A stretch of 64,000 nt of DNA from Paenibacillus hamazuiensis (GTDB taxonomy: Bacteria > Bacillota > Bacilli > Paenibacillales > NBRC-103111): positions 3,968,001 to 4,032,000 of the forward strand of contig NZ_JALRMO010000001.1 of assembly GCF_023276405.1 (NCBI RefSeq), read 5' to 3'. Each line of letters begins with the position of its first letter. Within the stretch, counting starts at the first letter, position 1. Under the pieces are notes generated by a model. The model did not search any database. It was given only the letters and a program-made list of their open reading frames with translations, and had not been told where the DNA came from. Made by a program: the position numbers and the translations under genes. Below are positions 33,717 to 43,516 of the stretch, in pieces.

Positions 33717-35460
33717 GCGCCGCTTCCACCTCCGAAATCGGAATTTGCAAATAAATCGACGTTCCTTGGCCGACGGCGCTTTCGATGCTCAGCTTTCCCC
33801 GTTCGCCGTACTGGCTTTCAATCATTCTTTTCACGTAGTTCATCCCGATGCCCATGCCGACTTTGCGGCCCTCCGCTTCTCTGCTGTGCAGCAGGTTGTG
33901 GATCGTCTCCTCCGACATGCCGGCGCCGTTATCGCGAATCGACACTTCGATCACGGAACCGTTCAACCTGACGTCGACCTGAATGTAACCGTCATCATTC
34001 AAGCCGTGATACAGCGAATTTTCCACAAGCGGCTGCAAAATAAACCGCGGTATCGGCACCTTGAGCACATCGTCGTCCACATGAATCCGCACGTCAAACT
34101 GGAAATCGTAGCGGATTTGCTGCAAGGTCAAATACTGCCTCAGTGCATCGATTTCTTCCTGCACGGTGGAGCTTTGCCCGAGCTTGCCCAGATTGTAATA
34201 AAGCAGCTTGTTGAGCGACTGCACTAGCCGGTCGATCTCCTGCTGGCCGTTCATGACGGCAAGCCAATGCACCGTGTCGAGCGAGTTCATCAGAAAATGC
34301 GGATTGATCTGATACAGCAGTTTCTCGACCTCCAGGTCGATCCGGCGCTTCTCCTTTTGCTCCACCTCCGCAAACAGCTCCCAAATTTGCTTTTTCATCT
34401 GCCGGAACTGGTTTAACAAGTAGTCGAACTCGGGAATTTTCGTGCGGACGGCTGCCGTTTGCTGCCTGTTTTGCGACATGAGCTTGATTTCCCGGTTAAA
34501 ATCGTTGAGCGGCCTGTACACCATTTTCCACAGCAGCCAGGCCAGCAGCACGCTGACGGGGAGAAACAGCAGCGAAAACAATAGGATCTGGGTAAGCCAG
34601 CGGTTCATTTCTTTGTTATAATCCGTTTTCGGAATGACTGTGATGACGCTCCAGCCTTGATTGCTGGTTTCCTTAAACCAGTAGTAATCCCCATGGACCC
34701 CGGACTTGCCGCCGGACATAAAATCGCCCGCCACCGTATCCTGCGGGAACACGGCCGGAAGCTCGCTGTAGGCGATTCTCCCGCCGTTGTCCAAGATGAT
34801 ATGCGACAGCGCGCTGCCGAACTGATCGTTGCTGAGAATGTTTTGCGTAAGCTTGAAGCTGGATTCGATATAGACGTATACGTCGTCGCGCTCCGGCAAA
34901 TCGACCTGCCGCAAAGCGGACAGCACGTACCCGTTGTCGAAGCGGTTGTTCGAAATATGCGGACCGTAATAGGAGATGCGGTAATACTGCGCCAGCAAGG
35001 GCAGCTTTTTCGCCGAAAAGCCTTCCTTCACCCCGAGATTTTCAAAGTCGTAACGGTCTTCCTTCTGAAAATAATAAAACGTCAAGCCGATGGACGGGTT
35101 CGTGAAGGTGAGAATGCTCAGCTCATTTTTCAGTTCGTCGGTCAGATAGGACCGCCAATACGGCTCTTGTTCGGAGAGCAGCTGGTCCAGCTTTTTGCCG
35201 AACGTGCCGCCTTCCGCGAGCTGTTGGGATACGTGATTGAGGTTGCCGATCGTATTTTCCAGCGACAGCTCGACCTGCTTCAAATTGCTCTGGATGCCGG
35301 TATGTATCTTATTCGTCAGGATGGAGTAAATCGCATAATAGGAGATGAGCCCGATGATCAGAAACGGGATGAGCGTGCTGCACAAAAAAATGATGAAAAT
35401 TCTCCGCCTCAGCGTCAAATATTCGTAAATCGAAAAGCCGCGTTTTTTTGCCGCCTGCAT
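33709..35460 (-). CDS. sensor histidine kinase, YesM type
   Basis: A 583-residue kinase. Two membrane segments (IFIIFLCSTLIPFLIIGLIS and LFSLLFLPVSVLLAWLLW) flank an extracellular Cache-like sensor of about 250 residues. HAMP-like coiled coil, the His_kinase domain (LLYQINPHFLMNSLD with the phospho-His) and an HATPase domain (ENSLYHGLNDDG, RDNGAGM, GMGIGMNYVKRM) follow. It senses a sugar-related signal and phosphorylates the coupled YesN-type regulator. GGGAGGG precedes ATG 35460, with a TTG one codon earlier. An extended -10 (TGCTATACT, 35529-35537) lies upstream. Confidence 0.93.
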   Translation of the reverse strand: MQAAKKRGFSIYEYLTLRRRIFIIFLCSTLIPFLIIGLISYYAIYSILTNKIHTGIQSNLKQVELSLENTIGNLNHVSQQLAEGGTFGKKLDQLLSEQEPYWRSYLTDELKNELSILTFTNPSIGLTFYYFQKEDRYDFENLGVKEGFSAKKLPLLAQYYRISYYGPHISNNRFDNGYVLSALRQVDLPERDDVYVYIESSFKLTQNILSNDQFGSALSHIILDNGGRIAYSELPAVFPQDTVAGDFMSGGKSGVHGDYYWFKETSNQGWSVITVIPKTDYNKEMNRWLTQILLFSLLFLPVSVLLAWLLWKMVYRPLNDFNREIKLMSQNRQQTAAVRTKIPEFDYLLNQFRQMKKQIWELFAEVEQKEKRRIDLEVEKLLYQINPHFLMNSLDTVHWLAVMNGQQEIDRLVQSLNKLLYYNLGKLGQSSTVQEEIDALRQYLTLQQIRYDFQFDVRIHVDDDVLKVPIPRFILQPLVENSLYHGLNDDGYIQVDVRLNGSVIEVSIRDNGAGMSEETIHNLLHSREAEGRKVGMGIGMNYVKRMIESQYGERGKLSIESAVGQGTSIYLQIPISEVEAAHA

Positions 35461-35528
35461 CAAGACGCTTACCCTCCCGGTGTCGAATATATGAGATCAA
35501 TCCTTATCATACTTCAAGGCCGGTTAAT

Positions 35529-35537
35529 AGTATAGCA
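35529..35537 (-). promoter_or_regulatory. extended -10 promoter element of the YesM/YesN unit
   Basis: On the minus strand TGCTATACT is an extended -10 about 70 bases before the kinase start. No good -35 is visible. Confidence 0.35.
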
Positions 35538-35715
35538 GAACAAATTTTCCAAAGGTGAGGCGAACGGTACGAAAAATCGTACTACGTCTTAAAGAATTGC
35601 CTACTTCACAATGGGCGCCGGCGGCTAGCGCTCGGCTTCGCTTATCTTTCATTCACCTTCAGCGGCAGGACGGCCGGGGGAAAAAAAGCGACAGCTGCAT
35701 AATTTCTTTACAAAA

Positions 35716-37770
35716 ATCGAGTAGGCCCATGAATGAATTCATGGGCCTCTCACAGAACCGGACGTGCGGGTCATCGCATCCGGCTCCTCCGCGCTTATCC
35801 CCGCTGGGGATGATGTTCATTATAGATGTCTACGAGAAAAACGAGACCTCTTTCTCTGAACCAATCGTTTGGCATTGCAACACTGGCTGGCTTGGATAGC
35901 GAGCTTCTCCATGCGAACATACGCATCTTGGGAAGCTCTCCCCTCCACTTATTCTTTCTTAGTGCCCTGTAGAAGTTCTTCGGCTTTTTCCAGCTCCGCA
36001 ACTGTACCATCCGGAGCCTTCTCCTTATCCATGCATCGTACTCTCTCATCAGACTTCCTACGTTGCCCCAGCCAAAATAGCTACCCCATCCACGTAAATA
36101 TGGATTCAACTTCTTTCGGATCAGCTGTTCCACATTCACCGTTTGGTTCCGCCGCGTAATTGCTTTCACGCGTTCTTTAAATTTCTGTTTGGCTTTCGAG
36201 GATGGAGTAACCCAAAATCCCGGTTTAAACTCATGACCTAGGAACATAAAGGACTGTTCCAAGTTGTTCACGATCTTGGTTTTCTCCGGGTGTACTTTGA
36301 GCCCAAGCTCTTGTTCCAGTAGACGAATAACACCTTGGAGTACCCTCTCTGCCCCCTTTTGGGATTTGCAGCAGATCACAAAATCATCGGCGTACCGTGT
36401 TATACGGTGCTTCCGTTCAGTCATGAGCTTATCCAGCGGGTTTAGGTAGATATTCGCCAAAAGCGGACTAATAACCCCACCCTGTGGACTTCCTTGCTCG
36501 TTCAGGTGAAAACTTCCGTTCTCCATGACTCCGGACTTTAAGAAGCTTTCTATGAGCTTTAGGACACTACCATCCACCACTTCTTCCTTGACGGCCTTAA
36601 GCAACTTGTCATGTGGAATGAGATCGAAATACGATTTCAGGTCGGCGTCGATCACATAAACGTATCCATCCATGAGATCTTTCCGAATGTTCTCCAGCGC
36701 CATGTGTGCACTGCGTCCCGGGCGAAACCCAAAACTACACTCCATAAATGTCGCCTCGTAAATCGGTTCGAGGATTCGGCGGGTCGCCGCCTGTACTACG
36801 CGATCGCGAATTGCGGGTATCCCGAGCGGCCTTTGACCCCCATTTTCCTTGGAAATGTACATGCGCCTGACCGGCATCGGCTTGTATGCCTTCGCCCGCA
36901 GCTCCTGCTGAAGCGTTCTTAAGTTACGCTCCAGTTCACTCTCGAATACCTTTATGGTCACTCCGTCTACTCCCGCTGCTCCCCGGTTGCGCTTGACCTC
37001 CCGGAATGCCTCCTCAAGGTTCGGCATCGCCCATATCTTGTCGATGAGGCTGTGCCATCTGCGTTTTCTCGGGACTTCTACTCCCTCACGAAAGCCTACC
37101 TCTCCTTTTCCTTCCTTCATGTCTCGTGTTCCTTCCCTTTCAGTTTCCGGACGTATAGCTAATCTTTCAGCCTTTCCGGTTCCCCTTCGGTACTCCGCCC
37201 CAGACGGCCTACCCTTTTGTTCAGCCCCGGCTCTTCGCTCTTCTTGGCTCCCCGGCTTCTGTCTGGCACATGACGGCTTCCTAGGTGGTTATGCTTTTCT
37301 TCCACGGTTCCGGGCTTCGCACCAAGTCTTTGCCTTTTGGGTCTAAGCTTGCACCGACAACGTTGGTGTCGGTTCACTTGCCATTGCGGCTTTTCCGGCA
37401 AGCTTTCTCACTACTATCCCTTCGTATGACTGCTCACCATCCATCATTCTGTCTTAGCCCTATAAGCCTTGAAAAGAGTTTACCGCTATGCGGAAGACGA
37501 TAAGCCCTCCTTGGGTCACGTCATCGTCTTTCCCCCGAATCCAGTCCTCCTAACTTTCGAAGCCTATGGTGGTATAGGACGTCCCCTTCTCTTGCAGGGT
37601 TATCCGGCTTCGCCAGCCAACATGGTTCATGCCGCCTGTTCCGGGTTTTGCCTTCTGATCCTCCGCACCCTCCCTTACGGCCAGAGCACTACCAGTCGGC
37701 TATGCGCTTCCGCCACCCCGCGGTGCGCTCGGGACTTTCACCCGTTAGTACGATGCGCTGCCAAGCGCAC
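35716..37770 (-). mobile_element. group II intron, class C type, copy 2
   Basis: A second 2,055-bp copy, same strand, exactly 12,473 bp from copy 1. The 5' end GTGCGC (37770) follows the terminator at 37771-37801 and its TTTT. Domain V is at 35754-35786 and the 3' end CTACTCGAT at 35716. No base difference from copy 1 was noticed, and every reading frame inside is shared. The flanks differ completely beyond the shared AAAA/TTTT edges, so the copies reflect separate insertions, not a local duplication. Confidence 0.9.
35795..37120 (-). CDS. ltrA: group II intron reverse transcriptase/maturase, copy 2
   Basis: A 441-residue protein identical to the copy 1 product, with the intact YADD catalytic box at 243-246 and the maturase domain. 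Perfect identity of both frames argues for very recent spread and for activity. It lies between the domain I-IV RNA and domain V of its intron. Confidence 0.95.
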   Translation of the reverse strand: MKEGKGEVGFREGVEVPRKRRWHSLIDKIWAMPNLEEAFREVKRNRGAAGVDGVTIKVFESELERNLRTLQQELRAKAYKPMPVRRMYISKENGGQRPLGIPAIRDRVVQAATRRILEPIYEATFMECSFGFRPGRSAHMALENIRKDLMDGYVYVIDADLKSYFDLIPHDKLLKAVKEEVVDGSVLKLIESFLKSGVMENGSFHLNEQGSPQGGVISPLLANIYLNPLDKLMTERKHRITRYADDFVICCKSQKGAERVLQGVIRLLEQELGLKVHPEKTKIVNNLEQSFMFLGHEFKPGFWVTPSSKAKQKFKERVKAITRRNQTVNVEQLIRKKLNPYLRGWGSYFGWGNVGSLMREYDAWIRRRLRMVQLRSWKKPKNFYRALRKNKWRGELPKMRMFAWRSSLSKPASVAMPNDWFRERGLVFLVDIYNEHHPQRG

Positions 37771-37801
37771 AAAAGCATCCCGCTTGCGCCAAGCGGGATG
37801 C
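37771..37801 (-). terminator. terminator after LysM-GH18 gene, intron copy 2 insertion site
   Basis: GCATCCCGCTT and AAGCGGGATGC form an 11-bp perfect stem, then TTTT, then the intron. The intron sits exactly at the end of the T tract. Confidence 0.88.
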
Positions 37802-37885
37802 CCGATTTACTGTCATCATACAATATATGCGTAAATGCGAAAAGGAGCCGCCGTGGTAGCTCCTGAACTCCCTGAGGATTGCCGG

Positions 37886-39145
37886 TCAAATCAGCTTGCG
37901 GGCTTGAACAAAGGCGTTGACGAGATAACTCGACTGCGGAAACTCCAGCCCGAGCTGCCACGAACCTCCCCCGCGAATGCGCAGACGTACCGCCAGATCG
38001 AGCTTGGCCGCCCGCCCTCTGATATTCTCAAACCAAACCTGATGCAGCCTGCCTTGCCCGTTTCGATAGGAGAAATAAGCTTGTTCGTCCCTCACCGAAT
38101 AGCTGATCGGAACACGGTGCCGGAAGGCAAGCTGAATGGCCGTTTGTACGGATACGGCCCGGTTATTTGCCGGGTTCGTGAACGGAGCCGCCCAGTCGTA
38201 GCCGTACCTTGGCAAACCAAGCAATATTTTGCGCCGGTCCATGCGCTCGATCGCAAAACCCAGAGTTTGACGGACCGCGCCGATTGGCGCGACCGGCCCG
38301 GGCGGAGTGCTGATCTCGTGCCAGTCGTACGCCATAATAAACACCAGGTCGACGGCAGCGCCAATTCCCCTGTAATCGTAGCCCAGCATCCACGGAATAT
38401 CCTCCCGTGTCTTCGGAGGCACCGCGACGGCGGTCACATACCCTCCCTCTTTCAGCCGGCGGGCAAGAAGCCGCAGAAACTCCGTGAATGTCTCCCGATC
38501 CTCTCCTTTTACCCTTTCAAAATCGATCATCACTCCGCCATAATGCTTGTTTGTCATAAGACGGTAAATGCGTTCCACCAAGCGGCTTCTGCGCGCGGCA
38601 TCGTTCAATACCGTGCTCGCCAGTTCCGCACTGAAACCGGCCGCCGTCAGGTTGGTGACTGTGGCCAGCGGCACAATGCGATGGCTCCGCAAAGTCCGGA
38701 TCACGAACGTATCGTCCAACTGGCTAAGCTCACCCTCCGCCGAGATATGATAGTCGAACACGGCGATATAAGTAGAAACCGATTGATACGTTCGAATGAG
38801 TGCCTCCACTTCGGACGGTTCCGTGGGGACGATAAAGCTGAGATTATCCGCGATTGCTTTAGACCGCGGCGGCAAGTAAATCCGCTGGCCGACCGTTAAG
38901 GCGTATGAATTCAATCCGTTCGCGGTCATGATAGTTTGAATGGAGAGGTAGCTCATTCTGGCGATAAGATATAACGAATCTCCAGGCTGCACGATATAAT
39001 GGTTCGTCGGGATGATCAGATCTTGGCCGGGAACGAGCGTTCCGGCCGGCAGCTGGTTGACGGATTGGACAGCCTCGAGTGAAACGCGGTATTTATGTGC
39101 AATGGAATATAGGGATTCCCCTGATCTTACCGTATAAATGAACAT
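37886..39145 (-). CDS. LysM plus GH18 glycosidase (spore cortex-lytic SleL/YaaH type)
   Basis: A 419-residue protein. Two LysM peptidoglycan-binding repeats (FIYTVRSGESLYSIAHKY and HYIVQPGDSLYLIARM) are followed by a GH18 barrel with the catalytic YGGVMIDFERV strand (Glu of the DxE) and VFIMAYDWHE. There is no signal peptide, as in YaaH/SleL, which are placed in the spore and act as N-acetylglucosaminidases on cortex fragments during germination. AGGAGG is 8 bases before ATG 39145. A terminator with an inserted group II intron follows. Supports a spore-forming host. Confidence 0.9.
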   Translation of the reverse strand: MFIYTVRSGESLYSIAHKYRVSLEAVQSVNQLPAGTLVPGQDLIIPTNHYIVQPGDSLYLIARMSYLSIQTIMTANGLNSYALTVGQRIYLPPRSKAIADNLSFIVPTEPSEVEALIRTYQSVSTYIAVFDYHISAEGELSQLDDTFVIRTLRSHRIVPLATVTNLTAAGFSAELASTVLNDAARRSRLVERIYRLMTNKHYGGVMIDFERVKGEDRETFTEFLRLLARRLKEGGYVTAVAVPPKTREDIPWMLGYDYRGIGAAVDLVFIMAYDWHEISTPPGPVAPIGAVRQTLGFAIERMDRRKILLGLPRYGYDWAAPFTNPANNRAVSVQTAIQLAFRHRVPISYSVRDEQAYFSYRNGQGRLHQVWFENIRGRAAKLDLAVRLRIRGGGSWQLGLEFPQSSYLVNAFVQARKLI

Positions 39146-39274
39146 AAATAAAACCTCCTGCCGGAACGTTTCTTCGTTCCTTCTGTAGATTCTATTTATG
39201 TTATGAAAGCGGACAGCCAGCTCATGCATGGAATGCGGGCTGCGCCGCTACAAAACCCGATCTATAGATATTCG

Positions 39275-41331
39275 CTATGATTCGGCCATTATTTTACTGA
39301 CAAGCTGCGTTCTTGTGCTGATCCCCAGTTTGGCGTAAATCGACCTGAGATGCTTTTTTACGGTCACCTCGCTGATAAACAGACGGCTGGCCACCTCCGC
39401 GTTTGAGCCTCCGCTTATTACACATTCGATAACCTCCCGCTCGCGAACCGTAAACTGCTTGAGCAAAGCCGCTTTCCGCTCGTCGCCGGCATTAGTGTGG
39501 AAGGATTTCAAAGCCCGCTGCCAATCAAGCCCCGCTTTCCGAAACAGCATCTCGAAAAATTCGCAAAGCTTGCTCTCTCTCGTATCGATCGCATACGTAT
39601 AGGTCTTGGTTTTCCCATCATAATGGGTATGCGCTGCTTCCTTGACGACCCGGAAACCGAGCTCCGGGTAAATCTTCTTGGAAATTTCCGTCGGATAAGG
39701 GGAACAGACGAATACCCCCCCATGCACATGTAGGAATAGATCAAATGCACTCCATGCGTTCGCGATGCCGGATCAAGCACATTTGTAAAATCCATCGTCC
39801 TCATAAACCAACCGGCCGGCCGATCACGAGGCGTAACTAAACGGCTTCGTTCCTCGGGTATCAACGAAGAGAAATAAGGCCGACTGATTGGATCCCGTTC
39901 CAGCCAGCTTAACGTCCCCGAGTGAATAGGCACAATGACGGCCAGTCCGTGGTCACGTCCGTCCTGCCCCCGAAGCAGCTTGAGCGATTCCGGCGCAAGC
40001 CGAAAAAGCTCATGGACATCGATCCCCCCCGAACTGAGGCGAAGAACCTCCGCGGAGTAATCGATCCGAAACCGTTCCCCGCTCTCCGGATCGATTTCGC
40101 TTCCGGACATTCCTTCTTCGCAATTTTCGCGCCATCTCAAATAAGCGGCGGCATCCGCTAACGTAGATTCCGTGACCGGCTCCCAATAAAGCGAGTTGCC
40201 CGGAATATCGCCGGCAATGGCTTTAAGCACCTTAATGTCCGCGTACCGAAATAGCTGCGCGATTTCCCAGGCCGCTTGCTTCGTTCCGGAGGAAGCAACG
40301 ATTATTTTCGCATAATAATAAGCGCTGCGTTCCTTATAGCGGTTGTAGAGATCAGGCTGTCTTTCCCGGAATTGTTTGCTCGTAAACTCGCTCATCAGGT
40401 CGTGCAGCTGCCATCCGTTCGCCGATTGCCGGACAAAGGAAAGCGACTTCAGTTGGTCGAACAGCTGGAACGGTATCTCTTTTTCCATCACAAAGGACAG
40501 CAGTTCCTGGTTAAACCGCAGCAGTACGGATGCCGCTTCCACGACGGCTCTGAGTTCATCGTCGGGGACTTCCTTGAGCCATAAGGTTGCCATATCCTCG
40601 AACCAATCCGTGTCAGGCGCCACGACTGCGTCACTCTCATACAATTGGGCGGCAACAGCCATAGACAGAGTCAGCGGGTGTCCTTTCGACCTCTTCCACA
40701 AGTATTCGATACGCTCTTCTTCCTGTATGCCGCACAATTTGGCATATTTGCCGCAATCGTCTTTGTTCAGGTGCAAAATCGGGAGTTGGCGAATCAATTC
40801 CCGCCATGCCGGCGATACGATCCAAGCTCCTTTGAGCGGCCGGCGCCCGGCCGTGAGCACAACCGTCCCGCAGGGGAGCCCAGGAATAAACCGGTCTCGA
40901 AGCCAGGCTTCCATGTCAAGCATTTCCTCGAACGTGTCTAACGCCAGCACCACACGGCATTCCTCCGCCAGCCGTTCGATCATGGTCATACAGCTCTTAC
41001 GGACATCATCCGATATCGCGTCGGGGTGTCCGAGATTATGTACCCTGCTGCGCAATAACTTGAGCAATGCCGTGCAGAAGCCGCTTTCCGTATGTACAAA
41101 ATCCCGGCTATCCAGCATAAGGAAACAAACCCCGGCTTCCTCCGCCATGTCCTGGCATAAACGCAGCACAGTGCTTTTGCCCACACCGCCGGTACCGTAA
41201 ACGTGCAAGATTTGCGCATTTATTCCCAAGTCGGCCTGCCGGAGCAATTGTTCGAACTGCTGCAGCTCCCGATCGCGACCGACGATATATTGTTTTTCTC
41301 TCTTGGCAAGGTTGTTTGTCTCAAACGGCAT
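39275..41331 (-). pseudogene. ATPase/LuxR-type regulator, frameshifted in a G7 run
   Basis: Two frames make one regulator of about 685 residues. The first (39508-41331) has Walker A GTGGVGKST at 46-54 and Walker B VVLALDT, then a winged-helix/helical region and the start of an acyltransferase-like segment (LDPASRTHGVHLIYSYMCMG). The second (39275 to about 39727) continues with VFVCSPYPTEISKKIYPELG and ends in a LuxR helix-turn-helix (FTVREREVIECVISGGSNAE). They join at the G7 run (plus C7, 39715-39721); one more G restores a single frame. It may be a mutation, phase-variable slippage or a sequencing error. Start ATG 41331 follows GGGAG. Divergent from the next gene. Confidence 0.8.
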
Positions 41332-41536
41332 GCTGAACACTCCCTGTCCTTTCATCCAACATACTATTCGATGCTTGCGCGGCTTAATCCTTTATTCGGG
41401 ATTTCCGACGCGACTTATGCAGCCGCATAAAAGTATCCTTTCGGACCCTGGAAAGGTATTCTTTGGGATACTATCGGTTTCACACCGAACCTGCGATACT
41501 TGTTTTTGCAAAAACATAGGGGAGGAAACAGCTGCG

Positions 41537-43399
41537 ATGATTCATTTATCGAAAAAAATTCGCGCCATCGCCATAAGCTCGGTTCTGGCAGGCGCGCTTG
41601 CTTATGCAAGCATCTCATTCGCATTCGGCGAAACTCCGCCGGACGGCGTGACCATCAAGGAATTCAGTTTGCTGGATACGGCATCCGACGTAGTCGGTTC
41701 GGCGGACTTCACGCCGGAGGGCAGCAAGGACGGCCATTTCAGGCTGCTGCTTAACCTCGCGCAAAAGACGGTCATTAAGTCAGTCGTACTGCGATCGACA
41801 AACGAAAGCGGAAAAGACAATTCCCAGGGCGTATGGAGAACGAACCGCGTCACCACCGGGTGGCTGCTTGGCATTGTGCAGGAAAAAACCGTCACCACGG
41901 ACAACGGCACGTCACGCATAACTGAAATCGTCAATCCGGGATTTCGAAAAGATAAAAATGAGCCTGTAGGCGAATTCGAAGGGTCGCTTACGTTCGATTT
42001 GTACGCCAGCAACAACGGCACGATCAAAGAAACACAGTATTATGTGCTTGAGATCGAAACGCCGCAAGGCACGGTCGAGTCCAAACCGATCAAATATAAG
42101 CAGCCGATGGTGGCGGATGGAGCGTCCCCGTCGTCGCCGACGCCTTCTCCCGCTCCAAGTCCGACGCCGCCTGCACCGACACCCGTACCTTCGCCTTCGC
42201 CGAGTACGACGCCATCTACACCGACACCTGCACCGACACCCGTACCTTCGCCAAGTCCGGCTCCAACTCCATCTTCCGAAGAAGGACCGGCTGTCCATGT
42301 CGTTTTTAAAGGCCATGAGATTGCGTTTGACGATGCGGCGCCTGTCATCCAAGAAGGCTCGACGCTCGTCCCGTTCCGCAAACTTTTCGAAACTTTGGGC
42401 TTTACCGTGAAATGGCAGGAGACGGGATCGACCCGGCAGGCGATCGGAACGAAGGGTAGTCTTACTATCCAGTTAACGATCGACAGCAATACGGCCAAAG
42501 TAAACGGAAACGATGTCGCTTTAAGCGTGCCCGCCCGGATTATCAACGGTCACACCATGGTTCCGCTGCGCTTTGTAGCGGAGAACAGCGGATATCAAGT
42601 TGCTTACAACAATGTCGGCGGGGTGGCAACCATCAAGATTGAAGAAGCCGGAATCGGCACGGGTTCGGGATCCGGCACAGGTCCGGAGCCGACACCGCAG
42701 CCTACTCCGACACCGATACCGGATGCTTCATCCGAAACAGCCGAGCCCTATGTTGTCAAAGGTTATGTTCGCGACATGTTGGGACATCCGCTGCCTGATG
42801 TCGTCGTATACGCGAACAACAATTTGACTTACGACAGCAACGTCAGCGGGGTTACCGATGAGAGCGGCCACTATGTCATTGAGCTGCCGCGGATCGCTAC
42901 ATCCTGGACGATGACCGCCGATATCACCCGGAAATTTAACGGAAAGACGTTCAAATTCCACCCTGAAGACGACTCGGATACGCCGTTTGCAGGAAGCCGG
43001 GGAGCCGTTCGCAATTTTACCTGGACGAATTTTAACGGGCAGGTTTATATTTATCCTTATTATTCGTTCGACGATTCCTTACCTGAATTTCGTATTACCG
43101 ATCTGGAATTGACGCTGACACCGATCGGTCCGCTGCTCGACGGCAACCCGGGGAAAACGATAACGAAACACGCGGGGCCGATTGACGGCGGCCTTGGCAT
43201 TGATGAAATTCCGATCGGCAAGTACAAAGCGACCGCCCGATGGCTGCCGCCCGGACACGACCCGATTCCTATGGAAATAAGGTTAAATTACGTCGGAACC
43301 TACGCAGACTCGGCCGAATTCGAATTCCGGGAACCCAGAAGCACATCAACTTCCAATTATTTGAGCGAGCTGGAAGTCAGAATGCCGGAGAAGAAGTGA
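41537..43399 (+). CDS. secreted protein with copper-amine-oxidase-N-like domain and Pro-rich linkers
   Basis: A 620-residue exported protein. The signal peptide (AIAISSVLAGALAYASISFA) precedes a beta-rich domain to about 190, a long Pro/Ser/Thr linker with repeated PTPVPSPSP, then a copper-amine-oxidase-N-like domain (GSTLVPFRKLFETLGFTVKW, ARIINGHTMVPLRFVAENSG), which in these bacteria serves as a wall or surface module rather than an oxidase. A second Pro-rich linker and a carboxypeptidase-regulatory-like module (VKGYVRDMLGHPLPDVVVYA) follow. GGGGAGG precedes ATG 41537. It is divergent from the LuxR-type gene, which may control it. Confidence 0.82.
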   Translation: MIHLSKKIRAIAISSVLAGALAYASISFAFGETPPDGVTIKEFSLLDTASDVVGSADFTPEGSKDGHFRLLLNLAQKTVIKSVVLRSTNESGKDNSQGVWRTNRVTTGWLLGIVQEKTVTTDNGTSRITEIVNPGFRKDKNEPVGEFEGSLTFDLYASNNGTIKETQYYVLEIETPQGTVESKPIKYKQPMVADGASPSSPTPSPAPSPTPPAPTPVPSPSPSTTPSTPTPAPTPVPSPSPAPTPSSEEGPAVHVVFKGHEIAFDDAAPVIQEGSTLVPFRKLFETLGFTVKWQETGSTRQAIGTKGSLTIQLTIDSNTAKVNGNDVALSVPARIINGHTMVPLRFVAENSGYQVAYNNVGGVATIKIEEAGIGTGSGSGTGPEPTPQPTPTPIPDASSETAEPYVVKGYVRDMLGHPLPDVVVYANNNLTYDSNVSGVTDESGHYVIELPRIATSWTMTADITRKFNGKTFKFHPEDDSDTPFAGSRGAVRNFTWTNFNGQVYIYPYYSFDDSLPEFRITDLELTLTPIGPLLDGNPGKTITKHAGPIDGGLGIDEIPIGKYKATARWLPPGHDPIPMEIRLNYVGTYADSAEFEFREPRSTSTSNYLSELEVRMPEKK

Positions 43400-43462
43400 T
43401 AGCATACCAAACAAAGCCCTCGGTTATCCGCGAAAGTTAGCCGTGCAATCATTTCCGGAAAC

Positions 43463-43503
43463 AAAAAAAGCGGGTCTGCCAACAAGGCGGCCCGCTTTCT
43501 TTG
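43463..43503. terminator. bidirectional terminator between two convergent genes
   Basis: AAAGCGGG and CCCGCTTT enclose CTGCC-AACAA-GGCGG, with A7 before and T-rich bases after. It serves the plus-strand surface protein and the minus-strand SRPBCC gene. Confidence 0.8.
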
Positions 43504-43516
43504 CACCTGGCGATAA

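Noticed and set aside
35524-35652. 42-codon minus-strand ORF starting MKDKRSRAL upstream of the YesM-type gene
   Set aside because: It overlaps the likely kinase promoter, has a poor ribosome site and no conserved pattern.
41912-42546. Minus-strand frames rich in Arg or Gly/Val opposite the Pro-rich linker
   Set aside because: They are shadows of the PTP/PSP repeat on the coding strand.
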